64,000 nt of DNA from Phormidesmis sp963793445 (GTDB taxonomy: Bacteria > Cyanobacteriota > Cyanobacteriia > Phormidesmidales > Phormidesmidaceae), in NCBI GenBank assembly GCA_963793445.1, contig CAWCAE010000006.1, forward strand, positions 1 through 64,000, in the 5' to 3' direction. The position numbers and the translations under genes were made by a program. Below the pieces are notes generated by a model. It searched no databases, was not told the origin of the DNA, and saw only the letters and a program-made list of their open reading frames with translations. Positions within the stretch are counted from its first letter, which is position 1; every line of letters starts with the position of its first letter. Shown in pieces: positions 24,710 through 32,783 of the stretch.

Positions 24710-24737
24710 CGCTTAATCGTCATCGCTTAATCATCAT
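24710..24737. repeat. 14-bp tandem duplication at convergent gene ends
   Basis: CGCTTAATCGTCAT (24710-24723) and CGCTTAATCATCAT (24724-24737) are adjacent. The second copy includes the stop codon of the minus-strand gene starting at 24960. Confidence 0.9.
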
Positions 24738-24960
24738 AGTCAGGCAGCTCTGGTAGCTCTTCGGCAGCATTGAGCTGACGGCGCATTTTGCTAGCAACTC
24801 TGGCAAAAGCGATCGCATCCTCTTCGCTGTCCGCGAGGGTGAGACAGTCTTTTTCCGTTAATTTCTCTAACAGCCGCTGTAAGACTTCTGCTTCTTCTGT
24901 AGAGAGCAACGCGTTCACTCTAACTCTAGGAACGGGGCTACTAGCTGGGTAGATTTTCAT
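24727..24960 (-). CDS. small hypothetical protein
   Basis: The 77-residue product has a basic N-terminus (MKIYPASSPVPRVRVNALLS), then two charged helices (EEAEVLQRLLEKLTEKD and EEDAIAFARVASKMRRQLNAAEE) and an acidic end. No membrane segment and no family I recognise. It has a clear ATG and its own frame between hisS and the annealing-like gene, both sides non-overlapping, which supports it being real. The stop codon lies in the second copy of a 14-bp duplication. Confidence 0.55.
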   Translation of the reverse strand: MKIYPASSPVPRVRVNALLSTEEAEVLQRLLEKLTEKDCLTLADSEEDAIAFARVASKMRRQLNAAEELPELPDYDD

Positions 24961-25060
24961 GTGTGTGCTCAGTCAATTGAATCGGCTTTCTATTTTCTCA
25001 TAGGACAAGTATTGTACTGGCCAGCTGTGTGCTCAGCAATGCTTCTGTAAAGCCTTGCGG

Positions 25061-25780
25061 CTACGGCTGTTCTTCTAGATACAGTAGAAAGCTCATCAAC
25101 TCTTCGTCGGTGAGCTGTTGGCGCGATCGCTTACCGTAGTTTTTTTCTAAATACTCTCTGCCCTGATCGCTATTCCAGCCGAGTCGCCGCAATTCAATAT
25201 CCGTTTGGGCAATGACGTCAGAAAGATCTACCGGGGCCGTGCTGGTGCTAAAGCTTTCGAGAGCGATCGCACTAGCAGAGGGCGCTTCACGCTCTAGGTC
25301 GAGCAGGGGCTCTTCTAAAACGGCATCAATTGGCGGGCCTAAGTCTTCTTCTGTCTCTGCGGGGTCGGTTTCTTCAGTGGCTAGATCTGTAGCGGCTGTG
25401 TCTGTGGCGGCTGTGTCTGTAGTGAACTGATCTGTAGTGAGCTGATCTGTGGTGAGCTGATCTGTGGTGAGCTGATCTGTGGTGGATGAAGCGGCGGCGA
25501 GCGGAGTGACGGCGGGCGGAGCGGCGGCAGATTGCTCTTTAGCAGGCGCGGCTGTAGCGGGTAAGTCTTCGACGATATTGAGGATAGCCAAGGCGCGAGA
25601 TCGCGCTTTATCTTCAGCAATTTGTACATCCACGCTGGCAGCTAGCCCCGTTGCAATTTCTTCCCCTGCTCGGCCAACGGCAGCTCGAACGACATATTTC
25701 CCTTCACTAACTGAAATTAGTTCAGCGGTTAGCGTGCTGTCTGGATATTGCGCTCTGAACTTTTGAAGAGGAGTGGCCAC
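25061..25780 (-). CDS. possible Rad52-like single-strand-annealing protein with repetitive linker
   Basis: The 239-residue protein starts at a GTG. Residues 1-75 (PLQKFRAQYPDSTLTAELIS, KYVVRAAV, EIATGLAASVDVQIAEDKARSRALAIL) have the strand pattern and the ATG-x-A / A-E-x-x-x-x-RAL signature of phage-type DdrA/Rad52/ERF annealing proteins. The last 50 residues (GWNSDQGREYLEKNYGKRSRQQLTDEELMSFLLYLE) look like the small C-terminal domain of such proteins. Between them is a disordered Thr/Asp/Gln-rich linker with 15-bp repeats. The family assignment is an inference by eye. If right, the protein would bind single-stranded DNA in repair. A RecQ gene lies 1 kb away. Confidence 0.45.
   Translation of the reverse strand: MATPLQKFRAQYPDSTLTAELISVSEGKYVVRAAVGRAGEEIATGLAASVDVQIAEDKARSRALAILNIVEDLPATAAPAKEQSAAAPPAVTPLAAASSTTDQLTTDQLTTDQLTTDQFTTDTAATDTAATDLATEETDPAETEEDLGPPIDAVLEEPLLDLEREAPSASAIALESFSTSTAPVDLSDVIAQTDIELRRLGWNSDQGREYLEKNYGKRSRQQLTDEELMSFLLYLEEQP
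25390..25485 (-). repeat. 15-bp repeats encoding Thr-Thr-Asp-Gln-Leu in the linker
   Basis: GTGAGCTGATCTGTG-type units repeat about four times at 25420-25485, next to two related GCGGCTGTGTCTGT units at 25390-25420. All are in frame and give TTDQL and TAATD steps. Confidence 0.9.
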
Positions 25781-25924
25781 AAGTGAATACGAGAAGGAAA
25801 CAAAAGTAAGTGCGGTTTTAGCAAGCTGGGGCGGCTATCCGAAACGGTACAGCCCTCTACTTTCGATCTATTCTAAAGAGAGGTGGGCATTCGTGCGTTG
25901 CCTTTATTTTTTTTCAGCGAATAC

Positions 25925-26746
25925 ATGCTAGATCGCCTGCTCGAAATGTCTCCGACCCTGGGGGGAGATACCTTACTACTGCTGCCTGTACTGATTTTGT
26001 TAGAGCTAGTGCTGTCGGCAGATAATGCAATTGCCCTCGCTGCGATCGCTCAGGGTTTAGATACCGCTGCCCTCCAAAAAAAGGCACTTAACGTTGGTTT
26101 AGTAGCGGCTTTTGTGCTCCGTGTTTTGCTCATACTAGCCGCAGGGTGGGTGCTGAAATACTGGCAGTTTGAAATAGCGGGTGCGCTATATCTATTGTGG
26201 CTAGTCTATCAGCACTTCTTTACTGGCGATGACGAAGATAGTGACCGCCATGGTCCTAAGTTTGGCAGCCTGTGGCAGGCCATTCCCACCATTGCCCTGA
26301 CAGATCTGGCCTTTTCGCTAGATAGTGTCACTACTGCGATCGCGCTTTCCAAAGACGTCCTGATTGTGCTGCTAGGGGGCACTATTGGCATCGTGGCCCT
26401 GCGCTTTATGGCCGGTCTCTTTATCCGCTGGCTAGAGATTTACGTTCACTTAGAAGATGCTGGTTTTGTCACCGTGGCCTTCGTCGGCATCCGTCTCATT
26501 GTTCGTGTGATTAATCCTGAGCTTGTGCCGCCAGAATGGGTGATGGTCGGCCTGATCTTTAGCCTATTTGCCTGGGGATTTTCTAAGAAAGTCGATGAAC
26601 TAGGCGAACCGGCCACCCTTTCAGGCCCGTCAAATTCAATTTCTATTCCTAACCTTGCTAGCAAAGTTGCTGAATCAGAAGAGTCTGAGTCGCTATCTGA
26701 GTCACTAGTAGAGACCAGCGAAAAAAAGCGGCCAGAAGCAACCTGA
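25925..26746 (+). CDS. TerC-family integral membrane protein
   Basis: The 273-residue protein has about seven membrane helices. The TerC signature is clear: LELVLSADNAIALAAIAQGL near residue 25 and the matching LTDLAFSLDSVTTAIALS later, each with a membrane-embedded Asp. The family includes manganese exporters and the plant thylakoid-biogenesis factor AtTerC, so metal export or thylakoid assembly is plausible. The ATG at 25925 is preferred over an in-frame GTG at 25883, which would add a short hydrophobic stretch. The Ser/Glu-rich tail after residue 235 is cytoplasmic. It converges with recQ, 9 bp apart. Confidence 0.9.
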   Translation: MLDRLLEMSPTLGGDTLLLLPVLILLELVLSADNAIALAAIAQGLDTAALQKKALNVGLVAAFVLRVLLILAAGWVLKYWQFEIAGALYLLWLVYQHFFTGDDEDSDRHGPKFGSLWQAIPTIALTDLAFSLDSVTTAIALSKDVLIVLLGGTIGIVALRFMAGLFIRWLEIYVHLEDAGFVTVAFVGIRLIVRVINPELVPPEWVMVGLIFSLFAWGFSKKVDELGEPATLSGPSNSISIPNLASKVAESEESESLSESLVETSEKKRPEAT

Positions 26747-26755
26747 TTTTGCGTT

Positions 26756-28318
26756 TTAGCGCTTCTGCTTTTGGCGACAGCGATCGCAAGTGCCGCAGCG
26801 CATAGTACTTGCCTCTTGGGCAAAGCCAAACTCTTGTAGTAACACTTGCCAGCGACACTTTCTGGTGTACAGGTAGCGCTTCATAATTTCGCTAGCTGAA
26901 GGCTGAGCGCTGGCTCGGATTTTGCGATTCTTTTGCAGCCGATAGGTAAAGGGATCTAGCCAATGTAGCTGACCGTTGCGATGTAAGAGCGCCAGGGCCT
27001 GAGCGCCTTCTTTGAACTGCTGAGTCACGTCGTCTATAGAGCCTTCTTCAGGAATTTTACGAATAAGCTGAATTGCCGTTCGCTCCATAATCTGAGCTTT
27101 CTGCTCAAAAAACTGCCAGCGCCGTTTGTCTTCAGGTGAGAAGATGCCGGTTGGTTCGCTCACCAAAGAAAGTGCGATCGCCGCCTTGCCATCTCGTCCA
27201 CCACGCCCCACCTCCTGTACATATTCTGATATCAGGTTTGGCACCTCGTAATGCGCCACAAACCGGCAGTCCGGCTTGTTAATGCCCATACCAAAAGCCG
27301 ACGTACACACCACAAACTGACACTGCCCCTCAATCCACTCAGCTTCTATCTGCCGCCGCTGGGTTGCACCAAGGCCACCGTGATACGCCTTAACCAAATA
27401 GCCCTGCTGCGCAAACCACTGGGCCAACGATTCTGTGCCGCGACGCGTGCGAGCGTAAATGAGGCCAGAGTGCTTGCCCTGCTGCCGGATAAACTTCAGC
27501 AGCGCATTTTTTCGCCCGCGCGGTGACCAGACCGTTTTTACAGAGAGCTGAAGATTGCTGCGGTAGGGATTAAGCCGGATGACCTGGGGCGATCGCAGTC
27601 TTAAAACCGTGCTCAGCGTTTCTTGGGTCGAGGGATCAGCGGTGGCCGTGAAAGCAGCGATCGCAATTTTGGTTCCTTTTGGCTTACTGGTTAGCAGCGT
27701 TGAACGCACCGAGCCAAGCCGCCGATAGGTCGGTCGAAAGCTGTCGCCCCACTGCGTCAGGCAGTGGGCTTCATCTAGTACCAGCGCGTTAATTTTGATC
27801 TGAGGACGAATGAGAATTTCCCATACCGGACGGCTGAGCAGTGTTTCTGGCGATAGATAAAGCAGTCGCAGCTGATTTTTCTCAAGTGCCCTCAGCGTTT
27901 GCCTTCTACTCTGTTTATTCAACTCGCTGTGCAGGGCCGCCGCCGGAAGCTGCTTTTCTCGTAGCTCCTGTACCTGGTTCTCCATCAGCGCGACCAGTGG
28001 CGACACAATTAGGGTCAAACCGCTCTGCATCAGTGCCGGTAGCTGAAAACAGACCGATTTCCCGCCGCTAGTAGGCATAATCGTCAACGTATCCTGCCTG
28101 TGTAAAATTGCCTGGGCAATTTCTCCTTGCGGCGGGCGAAAGTCTTCGTAGCCCCAGACTGCTTGAAAGCGATCGCGTAGCCGGTCCAAATCAGTCTGCC
28201 CGTAGCTGACTTTGGCCCTAGCTTTACTCCTGGCCTTATTACTGGCCTTATTACTGGCCTTATTACTGGCCTTATTACTGGCCGTCGTAAACTCAGTCAT
28301 GCTAGAAGATTTCTCCAT
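26756..28318 (-). CDS. recQ: RecQ-family ATP-dependent DNA helicase, short form
   Basis: This 520-residue 3'-5' helicase unwinds recombination and repair intermediates. Motif I is MPTSGGKSVCFQLPAL, motif II is LVLDEAHCLTQWG, motif III is AFTATAD, and the C-terminal lobe has TSAFGMGINKPDCRFVAHYE and EVGRGGRDG. The zinc-binding cysteines follow (CRWQ ... RCGTCDRC). No HRDC domain is present, as in other short RecQ proteins. The N-terminus is unusual: five copies of ASNK encoded by a 12-bp tandem repeat precede the helicase core. The two possible ATG starts (28318 and 28300) both lie before the repeats. Confidence 0.9.
   Translation of the reverse strand: MEKSSSMTEFTTASNKASNKASNKASNKARSKARAKVSYGQTDLDRLRDRFQAVWGYEDFRPPQGEIAQAILHRQDTLTIMPTSGGKSVCFQLPALMQSGLTLIVSPLVALMENQVQELREKQLPAAALHSELNKQSRRQTLRALEKNQLRLLYLSPETLLSRPVWEILIRPQIKINALVLDEAHCLTQWGDSFRPTYRRLGSVRSTLLTSKPKGTKIAIAAFTATADPSTQETLSTVLRLRSPQVIRLNPYRSNLQLSVKTVWSPRGRKNALLKFIRQQGKHSGLIYARTRRGTESLAQWFAQQGYLVKAYHGGLGATQRRQIEAEWIEGQCQFVVCTSAFGMGINKPDCRFVAHYEVPNLISEYVQEVGRGGRDGKAAIALSLVSEPTGIFSPEDKRRWQFFEQKAQIMERTAIQLIRKIPEEGSIDDVTQQFKEGAQALALLHRNGQLHWLDPFTYRLQKNRKIRASAQPSASEIMKRYLYTRKCRWQVLLQEFGFAQEASTMRCGTCDRCRQKQKR
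28231..28283 (-). repeat. 12-bp tandem repeat in the recQ N-terminal region
   Basis: Four perfect copies of TGGCCTTATTAC (28231-28278) plus five bases of a fifth encode repeated Ala-Ser-Asn-Lys. Perfect identity suggests a recent or active array. Confidence 0.97.
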
Positions 28319-28395
28319 ATCATGCAGCTCCTAGCATTCCCGATCGCAGTGCCTGCCTGCTTGTTGCATCTTGTAGCGCCTATTTCTATAGCAAC

Positions 28396-28430
28396 TAAAA
28401 ACCGCAGCAAGAGGGCTTCATGCTGCGGTT
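28396..28430 (-). terminator. rho-independent terminator after the outer-membrane barrel gene
   Basis: A perfect 9-bp stem (AACCGCAGC / GCTGCGGTT) with a 13-nt loop is followed on the minus strand by TTTTAG. It lies 37 bp beyond the stop codon at 28468. Confidence 0.8.
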
Positions 28431-28467
28431 CTTATCATGACTATGCGTGTTTAGCGCTTAAGGGCCG

Positions 28468-29343
28468 TTACCGACCAAACAGATTACCCAGGTTGTAGCC
28501 GACGCCGACTGTTCCGCCAAACTGCGAGTCGTTCAAGACCCCATAGTTTAACTGGGCATTGAAGGTAAACCGCTGCGAGACCGGTACATCTACCCCGGCT
28601 GATAACAATAAGTTGATATCAGAGTCATCGTCTTCACTGTCTGTATAAGAGACGCCAGCACCAGCATAGGGACGTAGCTGAAAGCCGCCGAGGTCGGTGC
28701 TGAACCGACTAAAGTCATACGTAACAGGAACCAATACGGCAAAGTCATCGCCAATGAGAATGCTAGGACGTGCTGCCAACCGTTCAGTAAAAGAAAACTT
28801 GCTGATTGCAGCAAAGCTAACGTCGCCAGCGTAGCCAAAGTCAGCACCAATGCCGATAAAATCTGAGCCGATGACGGCATCTCCTCTAGTACGGCGTCGG
28901 GCCTGCGCCAGGGTTGCCGGTTCCTCAAAGTCCTCAGCCGCTGGCAAAGCAAGTTCAGCAGCGGCGGCGGCTGGCTGGGCGCTCTCCACTGCGACAGTAT
29001 CGTTAGCCAAAGTCAGATCTGCGGCGGTCGCGCGCGCTGCTGTGCTGAGTGGGTCGTCTTCTGAAACGGTTTCAGCTTGCGTCCAGGGCTGAGGCTGAGC
29101 TTCGCTGAAAGTCAGGTCAGTTGTCAGGTCAGTTGTCAATGGTTCGTTACTAGCTGATTGCGTACCGGTTGACTCAAGGCTATTTGATTCGAGGCTATTT
29201 GATTCGAGGCTATTTGATTCGATCTCAACCGTGCCAATCTCAGTGAGGCTAGTGTTCACCGTTTGTGCGCTAGCTGGTAGTTGCAGCACCAATGCGAATA
29301 GCGAAAGACTTAGTATCCCAAACAATCCCTTTCTGATAGACAT
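28468..29343 (-). CDS. outer-membrane beta-barrel-like protein
   Basis: The 291-residue protein (ATG at 29343, with GAGGAG upstream) has a signal peptide ending near residue 27 (LPASAQ). A disordered Ser/Thr/Glu-rich segment follows, with 15-bp repeats (NSLES) and a 12-bp repeat (TTDL). The last 150 residues alternate polar and aromatic residues like an eight-strand barrel (FIGIGADFGYAGDVSFAAIS, ILIGDDFAVLVPVTYDF, LRPYAGAGVSYTD). It resembles the smaller gene at 62821-63306. The cargo or function is not evident. Its own terminator follows. Confidence 0.7.
   Translation of the reverse strand: MSIRKGLFGILSLSLFALVLQLPASAQTVNTSLTEIGTVEIESNSLESNSLESNSLESTGTQSASNEPLTTDLTTDLTFSEAQPQPWTQAETVSEDDPLSTAARATAADLTLANDTVAVESAQPAAAAAELALPAAEDFEEPATLAQARRRTRGDAVIGSDFIGIGADFGYAGDVSFAAISKFSFTERLAARPSILIGDDFAVLVPVTYDFSRFSTDLGGFQLRPYAGAGVSYTDSEDDDSDINLLLSAGVDVPVSQRFTFNAQLNYGVLNDSQFGGTVGVGYNLGNLFGR
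29112..29220 (-). repeat. 12-bp and 15-bp in-frame repeats after the signal peptide
   Basis: GAGGCTATTTGATTC repeats three times (29176-29220), giving NSLES, and CAGGTCAGTTGT repeats twice (from about 29114), giving TTDL. Both lie in the presumed linker before the barrel. Confidence 0.92.
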
Positions 29344-29535
29344 GTCCAATCCACTCCTCTAAAAAATTGCGGCAAAATTGCGGCACAAATAGTGCAACTT
29401 ATTAAATTGCACTACCAGACTACCCGCAATTAGATCAACTTATTTCTATCTAAATAGAGAAGTCGTGTCTGCTCTCTGGCATTTTCTTTTGGCAGCCTAT
29501 CGACCTATCAGACCTCGGTCAAAAAGGGGGCCAGA

Positions 29536-31065
29536 TCACTGCATTCGATCAATTGTTCTGTATTGAATGGCCTCAGCAACATGATGAGTTTCAATATCGC
29601 TCGCTGCGCTCAGATCGGCAATCGTACGCGCTACTTTCAAAATACGATCTGTGGCCCGAGCCGAAAGCCCCAGCTTACGAACAGCACCTTCAATTAGGGC
29701 GCGGGTGGTTTCATCGAACGAGCACCATTCGCGGATGTGGCGGCTCTCCATGTCCGCATTGCACTGTAAGGCAGGCGATTGCTGAAACCTGGTTTGGGCG
29801 ATCGCTCTAGCGGCCTCTACTCGCGATCGCACCGCCGCGGACGCTTCGCCATCGGGCTGTCGGGTTACCTCTTCTGGCTTTAGCCGCCCGACAATCACTT
29901 GTAAATCAATCCGGTCCATCAGCGGGCCCGATAGCTTTGCCCAATATTGCTCTCGGCTGCGTGGGGTACAGGTACACGGCTGTACGGTATCGCCAAAATA
30001 GCCGCAGGGACAGGGATTCGTACTAGAAATTAGGGTGAACTGCGCTGGAAACTCTACAGACTGCCGGGTGCGCGTGATTGTAACTTTGCCATCTTCTAGA
30101 GGCTGGCGCAGAAATTCGAGCACGCTGCGCTTAAATTCTGTTAGCTCATCTAGAAAAAGAACGCCTCGGTGGGCAAGGGAGATTTCACCCGGCTTGGGAA
30201 AGCTACCGCCGCCAACCAGAGATGGCCCAGAGGCAGAATGGTGGGGCGTGCGGAAGGGCCGCTGATTAACGAGGTGGCCTTTTTCTTTGAGGAGGCCAGC
30301 GACCGAGTGAATTTGGGTGACTTCTAGGGCCTCGGCGAAGGTAAGCGGTGGCAGAATACCCGGCAGCCTCTGTGCCAGCATGGTTTTGCCGCTGCCAGGT
30401 GGGCCGATAAGACACAGGTTGTGACCTCCAGCGGCGGCGATTTCGAGCGCCCGACGAGCCTGAGCCTGCCCTTTAATATCCTGTAAATCTAGGAGGGGTG
30501 GAGCGGATTGTAGCAGGGCCTCTGGCTTGCTGACGGTGACGGGCTGATGCGCGTTGGGGTTGTTGAGAAAGTCCACTGCTTCACTGAGATGTTTGAAACC
30601 GTAGACTTTGAGGTCAGGAACAACGGCGGCTTCGTAGGCATTGCCTGCGGGAAGCACAAGACCTTTGAGGCCAAGCTGTTTGGCTGCCGCTGCGATCGCA
30701 ACCACCCCTGCTACAGGTCGCAACGTCCCATCCAAAGACATCTCACCTAAAAACAAATAGTCATCTAGGCACGTCTGCGCCACCATTTCCGACGCGGCCA
30801 AAATTCCAATCGCAATCGGCAAGTCATAAATCGGACCCTCTTTGCGCACATCCGCAGGCGTTAAGTTAATCACCACCTTCCGCATTGGAAAGGCAAACCC
30901 CGCATTCTTTAGCGCTGCCCGGACCCGCTCGCGCGATTCTTGCACAGCGGTATCGGGCAATCCAACAATCACAACACCCGGTAGTCCACCCGAAAGATCG
31001 ACTTCTACGCCTACTTTCAGTGCATCAATTCCGATGAGTGAAGCACTCCAAATTCTTGCCAGCAT
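29536..31065 (-). CDS. comM: YifB/ComM-family Mg-chelatase-like AAA ATPase
   Basis: The 509-residue protein has an N-terminal Lon-protease-like fold (GVEVDLSGGLPGVVIVGLPD), a Walker A (GPPGSGKTMLAQRLPG, near residue 215), a Walker B (GVLFLDELTEF), the FRTPHHSASGPSLVGGG segment and a C-terminal domain ending QYRTIDR. ComM is a hexameric helicase that promotes branch migration during natural transformation. The length is normal for the family. The ATG at 31065 starts the standard MLARIWSASLIG sequence. Confidence 0.92.
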   Translation of the reverse strand: MLARIWSASLIGIDALKVGVEVDLSGGLPGVVIVGLPDTAVQESRERVRAALKNAGFAFPMRKVVINLTPADVRKEGPIYDLPIAIGILAASEMVAQTCLDDYLFLGEMSLDGTLRPVAGVVAIAAAAKQLGLKGLVLPAGNAYEAAVVPDLKVYGFKHLSEAVDFLNNPNAHQPVTVSKPEALLQSAPPLLDLQDIKGQAQARRALEIAAAGGHNLCLIGPPGSGKTMLAQRLPGILPPLTFAEALEVTQIHSVAGLLKEKGHLVNQRPFRTPHHSASGPSLVGGGSFPKPGEISLAHRGVLFLDELTEFKRSVLEFLRQPLEDGKVTITRTRQSVEFPAQFTLISSTNPCPCGYFGDTVQPCTCTPRSREQYWAKLSGPLMDRIDLQVIVGRLKPEEVTRQPDGEASAAVRSRVEAARAIAQTRFQQSPALQCNADMESRHIREWCSFDETTRALIEGAVRKLGLSARATDRILKVARTIADLSAASDIETHHVAEAIQYRTIDRMQ

Positions 31066-31153
31066 CGGGTGCTATCACCTCTAAATGAGCCTCTCTATCG
31101 TGCCCTTAGTGCTCGGCAACCTGAACAACCTGCGCCTTCTGATCGTGATAAGG

Positions 31154-32605
31154 CTATTCCTGGAAGGTTTGAAATTGCTGCTCGTCGATACGTCCAGTTT
31201 GATACAGCGTCTGGGTGATTTCTGAAATAGTCAGCACTGAGTGAGCCCGGTAGCCATTTTGCCGCAGCCGATCTTTTACTCCCTGCTCATGATCTAAAAA
31301 GACCACAATATCTTGCACTTTTAATCCTACAGATCTTAGTTTGGCTGCGCCCTCCAACACGCTTTTCCCGCTAATCATGATGTCATCGACGACAACAGCG
31401 GTCTCGCCAGGTTCAAAGTTACCTTCGACCATGCGGCGGGTGCCGTGGGCTTTGACCTCTTTACGGGGGAAAATCATCGGACGGTTTAGCTGCAGGGCCA
31501 GTCCAGTGGCAGTGGGCAGAGAGCCATAGGGAATGCCTGCAATGCGTTCAAACTGCAGGTCTTGCAAGATAGCAGCATAGGCATTCAAAACCTGCTGGAA
31601 CAGTTGGGGATTAGAAATAATCGTGCGCAGGTCAATGTAGTAAGGAAAGACTGCGCCAGAAGCCTGGACAAATTCACCAAAGAGAATGCAGCCCACATCG
31701 AAGAGTTGCAGAATCAGGTTTTGGAGGGGGTGGCTGGCGAAGGTGCAGACATTGGGAGCCCAGAGGTCGCAACTGGCACTATCTTGTATTCTCTGATGTC
31801 GGACTTGATTAATATCATCTCGGAGCGATCGCACTCGATCACCAATATCTGCTTGACCTAACCAATCTTGCGGCATGGGCACTAACAGTCCACTGCCGCC
31901 AGTATTCAAGCCAGCAGTCAGCATTTCGGTCAGATCAGCAGATTCTTGCCAAATGCTGCGCGCCAGCATGAGCCGTTCAGGGGCGATCGTCCGTACATTG
32001 GCCAACACAGCCGGATCGGCTGTGCCCACTTCTAGCCCGAGCTGAGTCGGCGTGCCCCAAGTGCGAGCTTCTTGAGCGATCGCCAAATACAGAGGATTTT
32101 CTGGATTAGGGTGTTCCTGCACATTGCTGGCTGAGGGATTGGAGGTGCAGCACGTCACTAGCACGGCCTTGTCTAGATACACCAGAAAGGGAGCTGCTAT
32201 ATCTTGTCCGGCGTAGGGATTCAGGGTGATAGCATCTACTTTCCATCGATCAAACACCGTCTGCGCTACGACACTGCTGGTGTTTAAGTCTGCATGCTTC
32301 GCATCCAAAATCACAGGAATAGTGTCAGGTATAGCCTGTAATACGGCTTCCAACAGTTCAAATCCAGGCGATCCTAACGCTTGATAGAAGCCTAGAGTGG
32401 GCTTATAGGCACAGACATAAGGATGGGTTTGCTCAATCACATAGAGCAGCCAGTCTTTCAGTCCGGTCATGTATTCGGAAGAGTGACTGCCGTCGTCGGT
32501 GAGGCGATCTCGCTCAGGCACCATTTCAGGATTCGGATCGAGGCCGACAATCAATAAGCTATTGCTGCGGGCGATCGCGGCTTCTAGTTTGTTAGTAAAG
32601 GACAT
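31154..32605 (-). CDS. pyrF-pyrE: fused orotidine-5'-phosphate decarboxylase / orotate phosphoribosyltransferase
   Basis: This 483-residue protein carries out the last two steps of UMP synthesis. Residues of about 1-280 form an OMP decarboxylase of the PyrF subfamily (catalytic LDAKHADLNTS). Residues of about 290-483 form the orotate phosphoribosyltransferase, with the PRPP-binding loop VVVDDIMISGKSVLEGAA. The order PyrF-PyrE is the reverse of the eukaryotic UMP synthase. A linker containing a Gln/Arg-rich HQRIQDS joins the halves. It seems to be an independent unit; the aminotransferase gene upstream is 178 bp away. Confidence 0.92.
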   Translation of the reverse strand: MSFTNKLEAAIARSNSLLIVGLDPNPEMVPERDRLTDDGSHSSEYMTGLKDWLLYVIEQTHPYVCAYKPTLGFYQALGSPGFELLEAVLQAIPDTIPVILDAKHADLNTSSVVAQTVFDRWKVDAITLNPYAGQDIAAPFLVYLDKAVLVTCCTSNPSASNVQEHPNPENPLYLAIAQEARTWGTPTQLGLEVGTADPAVLANVRTIAPERLMLARSIWQESADLTEMLTAGLNTGGSGLLVPMPQDWLGQADIGDRVRSLRDDINQVRHQRIQDSASCDLWAPNVCTFASHPLQNLILQLFDVGCILFGEFVQASGAVFPYYIDLRTIISNPQLFQQVLNAYAAILQDLQFERIAGIPYGSLPTATGLALQLNRPMIFPRKEVKAHGTRRMVEGNFEPGETAVVVDDIMISGKSVLEGAAKLRSVGLKVQDIVVFLDHEQGVKDRLRQNGYRAHSVLTISEITQTLYQTGRIDEQQFQTFQE

Positions 32606-32783
32606 GACCCAGGGATGGTATTCGCAGGTAGGCTACTGCAACTGTAATACCCTGAGGCCATTTGGATGACTTTTGGCGATTGGCCAAAGGCTGTGCTTCG
32701 CAAATACAGCCGCCTAAGAAACGGCGGGAAGGTGCGTGTAGAGGAAAGTAACCCTTTCGGTCAAGGCTGCTGTTGTAAAGGCT

